The notes below the pieces were generated by a model, which saw nothing but the letters and a program-made list of their open reading frames with translations, ran no database searches and was not told where the DNA came from. DNA of 64,000 nt from Candidatus Calescibacterium sp. GTDB taxonomy: Bacteria > DRYD01. Positions 39,026-48,440 of this stretch are shown piece after piece. Made by a program: the position numbers and the translations under genes. Positions within the stretch are counted from its first letter, which is position 1. Every line of letters begins with the position of its first letter. The DNA lies in assembly GCA_025059235.1 (NCBI GenBank), contig JANXCV010000002.1:387268-451267 (forward strand), given 5' to 3'.

Positions 39026-39289
39026 ATGGGAATGCAAAGTAGTGAAATAATCGAAAAAATAAAAGATAAAGCTGAAGAAATAGCCAGAGATCTAGAACTA
39101 ACATTACACGAAATAAAACTTTTCCGAGATAAAAGAGGATGGATACTAAGGTTTACTATATCCAGACAAAGTGGAACCTCTATTAAAGACTGTGAAATCT
39201 ACAGCAGAAGAATAGAAGCATACCTAGATCAAATAGATATCATATCAGATAAATATTTTTTAGAAGTTCAATCAAAAGGAATAAAATAA
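39026..39289 (+). CDS. rimP: Half-length RimP (N-terminal domain only)
   Basis: The 87-residue protein matches the N-terminal domain of ribosome maturation factor RimP: KAEEIARDLELTLHEIKLFRDKRGWILRF, then KDCEIYSRRIEAYLDQ and DKYFLEVQSKGI, corresponding to the Y-x-L-E-V-S-S-P-G of normal RimP. It stops right there, so the C-terminal SH3-like domain (about 70 residues) is absent. The adjacent nusA gene, 13 nt downstream, supports the call because rimP-nusA is a widely kept pair. No SD is clear for ATG 39026. Confidence 0.8.
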   Translation: MGMQSSEIIEKIKDKAEEIARDLELTLHEIKLFRDKRGWILRFTISRQSGTSIKDCEIYSRRIEAYLDQIDIISDKYFLEVQSKGIK

Positions 39290-39302
39290 GGGGGAATAGA
39301 TA

Positions 39303-40457
39303 ATGCAAACAAGGGCTCTATTAAGCGCAATAAGGCAACTGTCCTACGAAAAAGGTATCCCTCTTGAAAAACTCATCGATATCCTATCTGAAGCCATCTC
39401 TAAATCCTTCAAAAAAAAATATAAACTCACCCCAAATGTCAAAATAGAGATAGTAAAGGATGACCTGAAAATCTTCATAGAAAAAGAAGTCGTCAAATCC
39501 ATATCAGATGGTAACCCCCTGCAAATAACACTAAAAGAAGCACAGAAAAAATATGATAGAAATCTCAAAGAAGGAGACAAAATATTTGTCGAAGCAAATG
39601 ACAAAGATTTTTCCCGCTCCGAAGCTATAGTCACAAAGCAATTATTAACCCAAAAAATAAAAGAACTAGAATACCAAGCAGCCTACGAAGAAATAACCAA
39701 AAACCTAAAATCCATCAGCCTCGGAACCATAAGAAAAAGAGATGAAAAAGGTAACGTCTGGGTAGAATTTGAAAAAGCTCTGGGTGTTCTTCCTATAATC
39801 TATCAGGTGAAAAATGAACCATACTACATGAATAAGAAAATGTTCTTCCTAATTATCAACCTAAAGGAAGATTCAGCTAAAAATAATATCGTAGCAATAC
39901 TAAACAGAAAAAGCCCACTCTTTGTCAAAAAGATGCTCGAAAAAGAATACAACGAAATAAAAGAAGGAAACATAGAAATAGTAGATATAGCAAGACAAGC
40001 AGGCTATAGAACTAAAGTTATTGTCAGAAGTAAATTACCATATCTTGATCCTGTATCTACCATCCTGGGACCAAAAAACTTCAGAATACAAACTATTGTC
40101 AATGAACTCAACGGAGAAAGAATAGATGTCATACTATATTCTGAAGATCCAAAGATCCTCATCACCAGAGCTCTAGGAAACGTAAAAATATTATCCATGG
40201 ATCTGGACTATACTAATAAAGTAGCAAAGCTAATTGTTCCAGATGAACAACTCTCAATAGCCATCGGTAGAGAAGGTTACAACGCAAAACTAACAGCAAC
40301 CATAACTAAATGGAAAATAGATATAAAAAGTGAATCTGCCGTAAAGAGAAAAACCGAAGAAAAAGAAGCAACTGTCTTCGAAGGATTTACTACAATCGAA
40401 GAATACAACGAAGAAGAAATAGATATAAAAAACATTCCCTCAGATTTTAGAAAATAA
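39303..40457 (+). CDS. nusA: Transcription termination/antitermination protein NusA
   Basis: The 384-residue protein has the N-terminal RNA polymerase-binding domain (ALLSAIRQLSYEKGIPLEKL), an S1 domain (about 135-200), and two KH domains. KH1 shows LDPVSTILGPKNFRIQTI, where the usual G-x-x-G is G-P-K-N; KH2 keeps a normal AIGREGYNAKL. NusA modulates pausing, termination and antitermination. The tail after KH2 is short and acidic. SD AGGGGGAA precedes the ATG. Confidence 0.93.
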   Translation: MQTRALLSAIRQLSYEKGIPLEKLIDILSEAISKSFKKKYKLTPNVKIEIVKDDLKIFIEKEVVKSISDGNPLQITLKEAQKKYDRNLKEGDKIFVEANDKDFSRSEAIVTKQLLTQKIKELEYQAAYEEITKNLKSISLGTIRKRDEKGNVWVEFEKALGVLPIIYQVKNEPYYMNKKMFFLIINLKEDSAKNNIVAILNRKSPLFVKKMLEKEYNEIKEGNIEIVDIARQAGYRTKVIVRSKLPYLDPVSTILGPKNFRIQTIVNELNGERIDVILYSEDPKILITRALGNVKILSMDLDYTNKVAKLIVPDEQLSIAIGREGYNAKLTATITKWKIDIKSESAVKRKTEEKEATVFEGFTTIEEYNEEEIDIKNIPSDFRK

Positions 40458-40486
40458 CCGATTCTTACCAAGGTAGGTGGTATTAC

Positions 40487-42970
40487 ATGTGGGAAACATT
40501 TACAGAGAGAGCTAAAAAAGTAATAATCTATGCTCAAGAAGAAGCAAAAAACTTAGGATCCTCTCACGTTGGCACAGAACATCTTCTACTAGGTATAGTG
40601 GTAGAAGGAGAAAGTATTGCAGCAAAAATACTAAATAAATACGACGTTACTTACCAAAAACTGAGAAAGGAAATAGAGAACTTTCTAGGAAAACCCCAAA
40701 GCCTATATTCAAAAGTAGACCTCGAATTCTCCCCTCGAGCTAAAAAAGCTATCGAGAACGCTTTCGATGAAGCAAGAAGTATGAACCATAATTATATAGG
40801 TCCCGAACATATCCTACTAGGAATACTGACAGAAACCGGCGGCGTAGGTTACAGAATACTCCAAAAAATAAACGTCAACATAAACTCCCTAAAAGAAGAA
40901 CTAACAAGAATAATGGGATTTGACTTTGTAAGAAAACATAGAGAACACGAAGTAAAAACTCCCACCCTAGACATGTACGGCAGAGACTTAACTAAATTAG
41001 CAAGAGAAGGAAAACTGGATCCAGTAATCGGTAGAACAAAGGAAATTCAAAGAGTAATACAAATTCTCTCAAGAAGAACTAAAAATAATCCCGTTCTCAT
41101 AGGGGAACCAGGGGTAGGTAAAACCGCTATAGTCGAAGGTTTAGCCCAAAGAATAGTAAAAAACGAGGTCCCAGACTTACTGAGAGGAAAGAGAGTTATC
41201 GCAATCGACCTGGCTGGGTTAGTCGCAGGTACAAAATACCGAGGAGAATTCGAAGAAAGAATGAAACGAGTAATGGAAGAAATAAGAGAAGCCTCCGGAA
41301 GTATCATACTGTTCATAGATGAATTACACACTATAATAGGTGCTGGTGCAGCTGAAGGAGCAATAGACGCTTCTAACATACTTAAGCCTGCCCTTGCAAG
41401 AAGTGAAATACAAACCATAGGTGCTACTACTATCCAAGAATATAGAAAATACATAGAAAAAGATCCCGCTCTGGAAAGAAGATTCCAATCCGTTCTCGTC
41501 GAGGAACCTTCAATAGAAGAAGCTATAACTATACTTAAAGGACTAAGAGATAGGTACGAAGCCCATCACAAAGTCAAAATTTCTGACGAAGCAATTGTTG
41601 CAGCCGTAAAACTTTCCCACAGATATATATCAGACAGATATCTGCCAGACAAAGCAATAGATTTGATAGATGAAGCTGCAGCTAAATTAAGACTAAAACT
41701 CTATCAATACCCCCCAGAACTAGTAGAAATAGAAAATCGACTCAAAGAAATTCAAAGAGAAAAGGAATATTACTCACATTCTGAGGATTTTGAACAAGCA
41801 AAAAGACTAAAGAGGGAAGAAGAACAATTGAAACTGAAAAAAGAAGAATTAGAACTACAGTGGAGAATGAGAATAGCTAACCCAGATAACCAAGAAAATA
41901 TCGTCAAAGAAGAAGATGTAGCTGAAATAGTATCCGCATGGACAGGAATCCCAGTTACCAGACTTACCCAAAGTGAAACAGAAAAGCTAATTAACATGGA
42001 AAACTATCTAAAAGATAGAATAGTGGGGCAAGATGAAGTTATATCAAAAATTTCAAAAGCTGTAAGAAGAGCACGCGCAGGATTAAAGGATCCCAAACGC
42101 CCCGTCGGAGTCTTCATGTTCCTTGGACCTACAGGAGTAGGAAAAACAGAAACAGCAAAAGCTCTAGCAGAGTTCCTCTTCGGAACAGAAGACGCTCTTA
42201 TCAGAATAGATATGTCAGAGTACATGGAGAAATTCTCTGTCACAAGGCTAATAGGTGCTCCACCAGGATACGTAGGATATGAAGAAGGAGGACAATTGAC
42301 CGAAAGAGTCAGAAGAAGACCATTCTCAGTAGTTCTATTCGATGAAATAGAAAAAGCTCATCCAGACGTCTTTAATATACTTCTGCAGATATTCGAAGAT
42401 GGTAGACTAACAGATAGTCAAGGTAGAACTGTAGATTTTAAAAACACAATTATTATAATGACGTCTAACGTCGGAACGCATGAGACTGTATCAACTAGAG
42501 AACTTGGGCTAAGAACCGAAAAGAAAGAAGAGGATCCAGAAAAAGTCTATAACAGAATGAAGTCAAAAGTTATGGAAGAAGTCAAAAAATTGTTCAGACC
42601 AGAACTACTAAACAGAATAGATGAAATTCTTGTTTTTAGACCACTTGGAATTAACGAACTAAAAGGAATAGTCGACATACTCCTTAGACCACTTATAAAA
42701 GAGTTAGAATCCAGAAACATAAAACTTGAAATCGATGATAAAGTTAAAGAGATGATAGTAAAACATGGATACAATCCTAGCTTTGGAGCAAGACCTCTCA
42801 GAAGAAGTATAACTTCTCTTCTAGAAGAAACTCTAGCAGAAGAAATGATAAAGAATAATATATTTGAAAAAGCTCACATCCATGCATACGTAGAAGACGA
42901 TAAAATAAAATATACCATTCTAAAAAATGAACAAGTTAAACTTAAGGTCTTTGAAATGAATAATGAATAA
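40487..42970 (+). CDS. clpC: ATP-dependent Clp protease ATP-binding subunit ClpC
   Basis: The 827-residue Hsp100 protein has the double Clp_N domain (1-145), AAA1 with [16 protein letters not shown], a middle region with a UVR-type [14 protein letters not shown] segment that marks ClpC, AAA2 with [19 protein letters not shown], and a C-terminal small domain ending in [10 protein letters not shown]. It unfolds proteins for ClpP or acts as chaperone. The Firmicutes partners ctsR, mcsA and mcsB are absent. It has an SD (AAGGTAGGTG) and overlaps the next gene by one base. Confidence 0.96.
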   Translation: MWETFTERAKKVIIYAQEEAKNLGSSHVGTEHLLLGIVVEGESIAAKILNKYDVTYQKLRKEIENFLGKPQSLYSKVDLEFSPRAKKAIENAFDEARSMNHNYIGPEHILLGILTETGGVGYRILQKINVNINSLKEELTRIMGFDFVRKHREHEVKTPTLDMYGRDLTKLAREGKLDPVIGRTKEIQRVIQILSRRTKNNPVLIGEPGVGKTAIVEGLAQRIVKNEVPDLLRGKRVIAIDLAGLVAGTKYRGEFEERMKRVMEEIREASGSIILFIDELHTIIGAGAAEGAIDASNILKPALARSEIQTIGATTIQEYRKYIEKDPALERRFQSVLVEEPSIEEAITILKGLRDRYEAHHKVKISDEAIVAAVKLSHRYISDRYLPDKAIDLIDEAAAKLRLKLYQYPPELVEIENRLKEIQREKEYYSHSEDFEQAKRLKREEEQLKLKKEELELQWRMRIANPDNQENIVKEEDVAEIVSAWTGIPVTRLTQSETEKLINMENYLKDRIVGQDEVISKISKAVRRARAGLKDPKRPVGVFMFLGPTGVGKTETAKALAEFLFGTEDALIRIDMSEYMEKFSVTRLIGAPPGYVGYEEGGQLTERVRRRPFSVVLFDEIEKAHPDVFNILLQIFEDGRLTDSQGRTVDFKNTIIIMTSNVGTHETVSTRELGLRTEKKEEDPEKVYNRMKSKVMEEVKKLFRPELLNRIDEILVFRPLGINELKGIVDILLRPLIKELESRNIKLEIDDKVKEMIVKHGYNPSFGARPLRRSITSLLEETLAEEMIKNNIFEKAHIHAYVEDDKIKYTILKNEQVKLKVFEMNNE

Positions 42971-43758
42971 TGAGTTTTTGGATATACTTCCCCCTGAATA
43001 TCAAAAATTTCTGGATCTATAAGACACAGGAAAAATTTAGTAATGATTACATCTACACCAAAGTAGTAATAAACGAGAAAATCCCCTTTAGCGATAAAGT
43101 AATCTATATTTGCTCTTACTATATAGATGACGAGGAAATAAAGAAAGAGTCTTATGTAGTTCAAAGAGATGGAATATATATCTATGCTAAAAAGATTGAG
43201 AATAACCTAGTTGTTTTTGATCCTATAGTACCATTTTTACCGTATAATTTTGAAAGACTTGATTGGTGGAGCTGGGAGGGAAAAACGGGATTAATCCCTA
43301 CCAAAATACTATTCCAAAACAAAAAAATAGTAGAAGAAAATGTATACAAAATAGTGTACATCGAAGAAAATAAATACGGAAAATCCGAATACTGTATATT
43401 TCTAAAGAAAAACGTTGGTATAGTTCGCGAAGAAGCAGAAACACCATTCCTAGGGTATATATCTGAATTGACAGATTACGACGTGTCATTCGATGATTTC
43501 TCATTCATAGATTTTCAGAGCGTCGAAAGTGAAGAAATATACTCCAAAAAAGAAGAAGATGATACCTATAGTATTTATGATTTTCAAGACTATCAAGGAG
43601 AGGAAGTTATTGATTACATCGATGAATCAGAATTTAATATGGAAGAAAACGAAGAAAACTTGTTAATAGAAGACTTAACCCAAGAGGATTCAAACCAAGA
43701 TCTATATTTTGAAGAAGATATCCAGGAAGGAGAAGATGAAAATGAGAATAGATGGTAG
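42970..43758 (+). CDS. Unknown protein with acidic C-terminal tail
   Basis: I do not recognise this 262-residue protein. Residues 1-160 alternate like a beta-rich domain with many Tyr and Trp (FNIYFPL-like start, YVVQRDGIYIYAKKI, GLIPTKIL), which loosely resembles DUF3108-type outer-surface or lipid-binding folds, but without a signal peptide. From about 180 to the end it is extremely acidic (long runs of Glu and Asp). It is tied to clpC by an overlapping ATGA-type junction and overlaps rph by 17 nt. A chaperone-linked role is only a guess from position. Confidence 0.6.
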   Translation: MSFWIYFPLNIKNFWIYKTQEKFSNDYIYTKVVINEKIPFSDKVIYICSYYIDDEEIKKESYVVQRDGIYIYAKKIENNLVVFDPIVPFLPYNFERLDWWSWEGKTGLIPTKILFQNKKIVEENVYKIVYIEENKYGKSEYCIFLKKNVGIVREEAETPFLGYISELTDYDVSFDDFSFIDFQSVESEEIYSKKEEDDTYSIYDFQDYQGEEVIDYIDESEFNMEENEENLLIEDLTQEDSNQDLYFEEDIQEGEDENENRW

Positions 43759-44461
43759 AAAAAACCTTGAATTTAGAAATATGGAATTCAAATTAGGTTA
43801 TTTGAAATATCCTATTTCTTCGGTTCTTGGGATTTTGGGAGATACTATTGTTTTAGTTAGTGTGAGTGTATCCGAAAGCTTACCAGATTTTTGTAAATCT
43901 TTTGGTCATGGATGGATAACTGCAGAGTATAGGTTGTTACCTGGAGCTACTGAAATTAGAAACCCCAACATTATTAATTCTCGTGCCCAAGAAATAAAAA
44001 GACTTATAGGTAGATCTCTACGAAATGCTTTCGATCTTTACAAATTTCCCAAAAGCCACATAATCGTAGATTGTGACGTCATACAAGCTGATGGAGGTAC
44101 TAGAGTTGCTTGTATCAATGCCGGGTTTATAGCTCTTGTACATGCTTTCCAAAGATTAATGAAAAGTAACATCATCCAAGAGAATCCTCTAAAATATCCT
44201 ATAGCTGCAATGAGCTTTGTTATCGAAAATTCAGAAATTCTACTAGATCCAAATTATATAGAAGATAGCTCTGCCGATGTTGATATTAATATTGTTGTAA
44301 ACAATCAAAAAAATATAGTTGAATTGCAGCTCACCGCTGAAAAAAATACAATAGATAAACATACCTTAAATAATGTAATCGACATAGCTTTTGAAAAAGC
44401 TAGCTATATATTTGATTTACAGAATGAATTATTTGGGCTGGGAGGTGTAGAGATTGTTTAA
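43742..44461 (+). CDS. rph: Ribonuclease PH
   Basis: The start is set at ATG 43742, where [12 protein letters not shown] matches the family and an SD (AAGGAG) lies 9 nt upstream; the in-frame ATGs at 43709 and 43736 fit less well. The 239-residue enzyme trims tRNA 3' ends using phosphate. Motifs: [34 protein letters not shown] with the phosphate-site Arg, and [15 protein letters not shown] with the catalytic Asp. CCA is not encoded in any of the four tRNAs, so 3' maturation by this enzyme and a CCA-adding enzyme is expected. Confidence 0.93.
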   Translation: MRIDGRKNLEFRNMEFKLGYLKYPISSVLGILGDTIVLVSVSVSESLPDFCKSFGHGWITAEYRLLPGATEIRNPNIINSRAQEIKRLIGRSLRNAFDLYKFPKSHIIVDCDVIQADGGTRVACINAGFIALVHAFQRLMKSNIIQENPLKYPIAAMSFVIENSEILLDPNYIEDSSADVDINIVVNNQKNIVELQLTAEKNTIDKHTLNNVIDIAFEKASYIFDLQNELFGLGGVEIV

Positions 44462-45725
44462 TACTCAAATTCATGAAATTATAAATCAATCTCTGGAAAC
44501 AATAGACCCAGAAATTTTTAGCCTAATAAACAGGGAGATAGCCAGACAATCGGAAGGGATAAATTTAATCGCTTCTGAGAACTATGCTTTCAGAGCTGTC
44601 CTAGAAGCAATGGGAACACCACTTTCAAACAAGTATGCAGAAGGTTACCCCAGCAGAAGATACTACTCCGGCTGTCAATACATAGATGAAATAGAAAATA
44701 TAGCTATCGAAAGGTTGAAAAAACTATATAAAGCTGAACACGCTAATGTTCAGCCTCATTCAGGAGCTCAGGCAAACATGGCAGTATACTTTGCTTTCCT
44801 TAAACCTGGAGATACAATCCTTACCATGAATTTAAACTGTGGGGGTCATCTTACTCATGGCAGTCCCGTCAATTTTTCCGGGCAAATCTATAATGTCGTT
44901 CACTACGGAGTTTCAAGAAAAGATGAACTGATAGACTACGATGAGGTAAGAGAATTAGCTCTAAAACATAGACCTAAAATGATAGTAGCAGGTGCTTCCA
45001 GTTATACTCGCATAATCGATAGCAAAGCTTTCAAGAATATTGCAGAAGAAGTAGGAGCATACTTCTTATTCGACATGGCTCATTATTCTGGTTTAATAGC
45101 TGCAGGCCAATATCCCTCACCTGTACCGCATGCACACTTTGTGACATCTACTACTCACAAAACTTTGAGGGGGCCAAGAGGAGGTATAATACTTTGTAAA
45201 AAAGAATACTCAAAAGATATAGATAAATCTGTTTTTCCCGGTGTTCAGGGAGGTCCTTTGATGCATGTAATAGCAGCCAAAGCTGTAGCTTTTAAACTAG
45301 CAGGAGAACAAGGCTTTGTAGATTATCAAAAACAGGTTATAAAAAATGCAAGAGTTTTTGCCGAAACCCTTCAATCAGAAGGATTCAGAATAGTTTCCGG
45401 GGGAACAGATTGTCATATGGTCCTTGTTGATCTCAGAAACACAGGACTTACTGGCAAAGAAGCAGAAGAAGTGCTTAGTCAAGTTGGAATTTATGTTAAT
45501 AAAAATGTGGTTCCTTTTGATCCTCAACCCCCCAGGGTGACTAGTGGCATAAGAATCGGAACTGCTGCAATCACTACCCGCGGAATGAAAGAAGATGTAG
45601 CATCTGAAATAGCCAAACTTATTTCCATCCTCTTAAAAGATACTTCCAAAAAAGATTATGTAACTAAAAGAGTAATGGAAATATCTCAAGCATATCCGGT
45701 ATATTCGGCAGGTGATTTGAAATGA
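44454..45725 (+). CDS. glyA: Serine hydroxymethyltransferase
   Basis: The 423-residue PLP enzyme converts serine and tetrahydrofolate to glycine and methylene-THF. It has [56 protein letters not shown] and the PLP-lysine motif [15 protein letters not shown]. The start is TTG at 44454, 7 nt after an SD (GGAGGTG), and overlaps the end of rph by 8 nt. No glycine riboswitch is seen. Confidence 0.96.
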   Translation: MFNTQIHEIINQSLETIDPEIFSLINREIARQSEGINLIASENYAFRAVLEAMGTPLSNKYAEGYPSRRYYSGCQYIDEIENIAIERLKKLYKAEHANVQPHSGAQANMAVYFAFLKPGDTILTMNLNCGGHLTHGSPVNFSGQIYNVVHYGVSRKDELIDYDEVRELALKHRPKMIVAGASSYTRIIDSKAFKNIAEEVGAYFLFDMAHYSGLIAAGQYPSPVPHAHFVTSTTHKTLRGPRGGIILCKKEYSKDIDKSVFPGVQGGPLMHVIAAKAVAFKLAGEQGFVDYQKQVIKNARVFAETLQSEGFRIVSGGTDCHMVLVDLRNTGLTGKEAEEVLSQVGIYVNKNVVPFDPQPPRVTSGIRIGTAAITTRGMKEDVASEIAKLISILLKDTSKKDYVTKRVMEISQAYPVYSAGDLK

Positions 45726-46003
45726 GAAATGAAAATATAAACAGCAACCAAAACACTCAGATAAATACCGGACAGAACTCCAAAGAAATACTCAACTACC
45801 TACTATCGAAAATATTCAACAATTACTCTATTAACTACAGAGAAGACCAGAAAAACGTATACTTAAAAGTCCATACAAATAAGAATGACTACAATTTTAT
45901 AACCAAAAACAAAATTCTTTTAACCTCCATAAAAGCTATAGTCATGGCTTATGGTGCAAAGATAAATAAGAAAATACATGTTGACTTCATACCGAAAAGA
46001 TAG
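45722..46003 (+). CDS. KhpA-like KH-domain protein with degenerate GxxG loop (tentative)
   Basis: The 93-residue protein has an Asn and Gln-rich start (1-20) and then a KhpA-like profile: [18 protein letters not shown], a [15 protein letters not shown] strand and turn, and [24 protein letters not shown], which aligns with the helix and final strand of KhpA. The RNA-binding loop that is I-G-K-x-G in KhpA reads I-T-K-N-K here, so it has no Gly pair. KhpA is a small RNA-binding partner of KhpB. Similarity is moderate at best. It overlaps glyA by 4 nt and is followed by a candidate terminator. Confidence 0.45.
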   Translation: MRNENINSNQNTQINTGQNSKEILNYLLSKIFNNYSINYREDQKNVYLKVHTNKNDYNFITKNKILLTSIKAIVMAYGAKINKKIHVDFIPKR

Positions 46004-46015
46004 TAAAAATTTTCT

Positions 46016-46033
46016 ACAGCAGAAGCTGTTTTT
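46016..46033 (+). terminator. Candidate weak intrinsic terminator after the glyA unit
   Basis: ACAGC-AGAA-GCTGT forms a 5-bp stem with a tetraloop, followed at once by TTTT. It stands 12 nt after the KH-like gene and before a 260-nt region that holds the next promoter, so the position fits a terminator, although the stem is short. Confidence 0.45.
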
Positions 46034-46158
46034 ACGGAGACTTCTAGTTAAAATTATTCTTTGAGTTTGAGAAAGTAACTATAGCTCGGGTAAAATACTT
46101 CACTTAATAATACGTGTAACACCAATATCTGATTATTCGTATAATTATCCTTCGAAAA

Positions 46159-46264
46159 TATTGACAAAAATCAATAATTTTATAATGAATAATTGAGAGG
46201 AATTATTGACCCGATGTATACAAATAATATACTGGGAAGGGTAAAGGGTATAAGGGTAGGGGTA
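46159..46264 (+). promoter_or_regulatory. Promoter and GGGTA-repeat operator of the sulfur operon
   Basis: TTGACC (46206-46211) and TATACT (46228-46233) with a 16-nt spacer form a good sigma70-type promoter, start site near 46240. Four GGGTA copies begin at 46239, 46246, 46254 and 46260, overlapping the predicted start. CsoR/CstR-family repressors bind G-tract operators with GGGTA/TACCC half-sites, and a CstR-like gene lies in the operon, so this array is a candidate operator. Upstream are TTGACA (46161) and TATAAT (46181) only 14 nt apart, within AT-rich inverted repeats (TATTGA caaaaa TCAATA, 46159-46176). 46034-46158 shows nothing clear. Confidence 0.55.
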
Positions 46265-46299
46265 GAACACAAGGGGATAACACTAAGGAGGTGAACAAA

Positions 46300-47496
46300 A
46301 TGAATAATCAAAGAACGATAACCCCAGAACAACTATACGAAAAGATGAGAAAGGACGAAAAGATAACAATAATAGACCTACGAAGCCCAGAAAAATATAA
46401 TGCACATAAAATAGAAGGAAAAAATAACTTCAGTATATTCAATATATACTACGCACAAATGCTAGAATCCGGAGATCTAGACAAGGACATGACAAATTAC
46501 ATCGAAAAAAATTTCCCAACCATGTTCTCTAAAAACGAAGAACTCTATATCGTCTGTGATCAAGGAAGCACATCCGAAATATTCACAAAAAATCTCTTAA
46601 AACTAGGATATAATGCCTATAACATTCAGGGAGGAATGCAAAACTGGTTTAACTACTACGACTACAAAACCGTTGTCGAATCACCAGAACTATCCATCTA
46701 CCAAATCAGTAGAATCTCACGAGGAGATCTCAGCTGGGTAATCATATCAAACGGTGAAGCAACTATAATAGATCCATTAAGACACGTGGAAAAATATACA
46801 GACTTTATCAATCAGAAAGGAGCAAAAATAAAGTTCATCCTAGACACTCACATACACGCAGATCACATAAGCGGTGGACCTAAATTGTCAAGAATGCTAA
46901 ATGTGCCATATTACTTCCATCCATACGACGCAATTCATCCTATAGATGTAATGATCGGAAAAGTCCAGTTCTCCTTTGCCAAAGAAGGAGACGTCCTTAC
47001 TCTGGGTAGTGCAAAAATAAAGGTTCTACACGTTCCAGGACATACCCTAGGAAACCTAGTCTACCTCGTAAACGATAAATATCTCTTTACTGGAGATACC
47101 ATATTTATACAGTCTGTCGCAAGACCTGACTTGGGAGGAAGAGGAGAAACATGGGCTCCTATGCACGCAGACTCTCTATACAGACTGGTTAACCTGGGTG
47201 ATGACATCCTCGTCCTACCTGCTCACTTTAGCAAAATATCTGAAGCTAACAACGAAGGATTATTCGTAGAAAAACTAGGAGTACTAAAAAAATCTAACGA
47301 AGCACTTAGTATACTCATAAACAACGGAAAAGAAGAATTCGTAAAATATATTCTATCTAGCCTACCTACATTTCCTAAAGAATACATCGATATCAAAAGA
47401 GTAAATATCGAACTAATCGAAGTAGATGAAGAAAGAGCACAAGAATTAGAAACTGGTAAAAACATATGTGCTCTTTCTCAAGCTTACGTCAGTTAA
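46300..47496 (+). CDS. Rhodanese-MBL fusion, persulfide dioxygenase (CstB/ETHE1-like)
   Basis: The start is ATG 46300 with SD AAGGAGG 8 nt upstream; the in-frame GTG at 46291 is part of the SD region. The 398-residue protein has an N-terminal rhodanese domain (about 5-120) with active-site Cys86 in IVCDQGST, and a metallo-beta-lactamase domain with THIHADH (H184, H186, D188, H189), VPGHTLGN (H249), FTGDT (D267) and LPAH (H310). The ARPDLGG and iron-site layout is that of persulfide dioxygenases, which oxidise persulfides to sulfite, while the rhodanese makes or uses thiosulfate. The domain order differs from S. aureus CstB (MBL first). It leads the sulfur operon. Confidence 0.88.
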   Translation: MNNQRTITPEQLYEKMRKDEKITIIDLRSPEKYNAHKIEGKNNFSIFNIYYAQMLESGDLDKDMTNYIEKNFPTMFSKNEELYIVCDQGSTSEIFTKNLLKLGYNAYNIQGGMQNWFNYYDYKTVVESPELSIYQISRISRGDLSWVIISNGEATIIDPLRHVEKYTDFINQKGAKIKFILDTHIHADHISGGPKLSRMLNVPYYFHPYDAIHPIDVMIGKVQFSFAKEGDVLTLGSAKIKVLHVPGHTLGNLVYLVNDKYLFTGDTIFIQSVARPDLGGRGETWAPMHADSLYRLVNLGDDILVLPAHFSKISEANNEGLFVEKLGVLKKSNEALSILINNGKEEFVKYILSSLPTFPKEYIDIKRVNIELIEVDEERAQELETGKNICALSQAYVS

Positions 47497-47511
47497 TCTC
47501 ATGAATTAATC

Positions 47512-47545
47512 ACTTCCGGAGAGGCAATTCTGCCTCTCTGGAAGT
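47512..47545 (+). other. 15-bp intercistronic hairpin
   Basis: ACTTCCGGAGAGGCA (47512-47526) pairs with TGCCTCTCTGGAAGT (47531-47545) over a loop of ATTC, with a single G-U pair in RNA. No T-run follows (AAAACC), so it is not a standard terminator. It lies between the dioxygenase and tusA genes and could set mRNA processing, stability or partial read-through. Confidence 0.75.
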
Positions 47546-47571
47546 AAAACCAATCAGAGGAGGTGAAAAAT

Positions 47572-47817
47572 ATGAATTACGATGTACTCTTAGATGTTAG
47601 AGGTCTGTCCTGTCCAATGCCCTTAGTAAAAACAAAACAAGAATTAACCAAAGTTCAAAGTGGAACTATTATAAAAGTCATTGCAACTGATAAGGGATCT
47701 ATGAAAGACTTTAAAGGATGGGCAGATATCGATAAATCAGTAGAATTACTTCAACAGTCAGTAGAAAAAGACGAAAACGGAAAAGAAATATACGTCCATT
47801 ATGTAAAGAAAAGGTAA
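47572..47817 (+). CDS. tusA: TusA-family sulfurtransferase
   Basis: The start is ATG 47572 with SD AGAGGAGGTG upstream. The 81-residue protein begins MNYDVLLDVRGLSCPMPLVK and carries the family C-P-x-P motif with reactive Cys14, followed by the two-strand, two-helix SirA/TusA pattern. It shuttles sulfane sulfur as a persulfide. Neighbours (persulfide dioxygenase, DsrE-like protein, YeeE/YedE transporter halves) match TusA proteins linked to thiosulfate uptake, where the homologue is TsuB. Confidence 0.92.
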   Translation: MNYDVLLDVRGLSCPMPLVKTKQELTKVQSGTIIKVIATDKGSMKDFKGWADIDKSVELLQQSVEKDENGKEIYVHYVKKR

Positions 47818-47830
47818 GGAGGTAGAGTTT

Positions 47831-48421
47831 ATGAATAATGAAGCATTAAAGTTTGATTCTGTAAACTTGGTAAACAGCCTATCAATTCAAGTAGAAGATC
47901 TGAAAAAGCAACTAGATAACTTAAAAGATCAGCTCTCCGAAATCATTGCTCAAAAAAATAAAGTTGCAATAGTAGTATTCTCCGGGGATTTAGATAGAGT
48001 TATCGCTTCAATGATAATAGCTACTGGAGCTGCTTCTTTTGGTAAAGAAGTTAGTGTTTTCTTTACTTTTTGGGGTATTAATGCCATAAGGACAAAAAGA
48101 AAGTTGAAAAATAAAAAATGGCATCAAGTAATGTTTTCTCTATTGAATCCCAAGAGTTATTCCGCTCTACCAGTATCGAAAATGAATTTCTTTGGAATAG
48201 GAGCTAAGATGCTTAAAATGATGATGAAGGAAAAAAACGTCAATACCCTGGAAGACTTAATAAAAATAGCTAAAGATTTAGGGGTAAAGTTCATTGCCTG
48301 TGAAATGTCCAAAGATGTACTCGGAATAGAAGATGAGGAATTGTTAGAAGGTGTTGAATCAGGAGGAGTAGCTTATTTCTTATCTCATTCCCTAAATTCT
48401 GCTATGACAATATTTATATAA
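47831..48421 (+). CDS. DsrE-like (DsrE2/peroxiredoxin-family) sulfur carrier protein
   Basis: The 196-residue protein has an N-terminal coiled-coil (about 12-42) and a DsrE-fold domain: KVAIVVFSGDLDRVIASMIIATGA, VSVFFTFWGINAIR and LGVKFIACEMSKDVLGI with a conserved reactive Cys. DsrE2-type proteins exchange sulfur with TusA. A segment rich in Met and Lys (about 120-145) lies before the Cys helix, as in other DsrE2 proteins. SD AAGGAGGT precedes the ATG, and it ends 19 nt before the next gene. Confidence 0.85.
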   Translation: MNNEALKFDSVNLVNSLSIQVEDLKKQLDNLKDQLSEIIAQKNKVAIVVFSGDLDRVIASMIIATGAASFGKEVSVFFTFWGINAIRTKRKLKNKKWHQVMFSLLNPKSYSALPVSKMNFFGIGAKMLKMMMKEKNVNTLEDLIKIAKDLGVKFIACEMSKDVLGIEDEELLEGVESGGVAYFLSHSLNSAMTIFI

Positions 48422-48440
48422 CCCAAAGGGGGAACAGATT

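Noticed and set aside
46161..46186. TTGACA ... TATAAT as main promoter of the sulfur operon
   Set aside because: The spacer is only 14 nt, too short for a typical sigma70 promoter; TTGACC-N16-TATACT just downstream is better, so the first pair is kept only as a possible second element.
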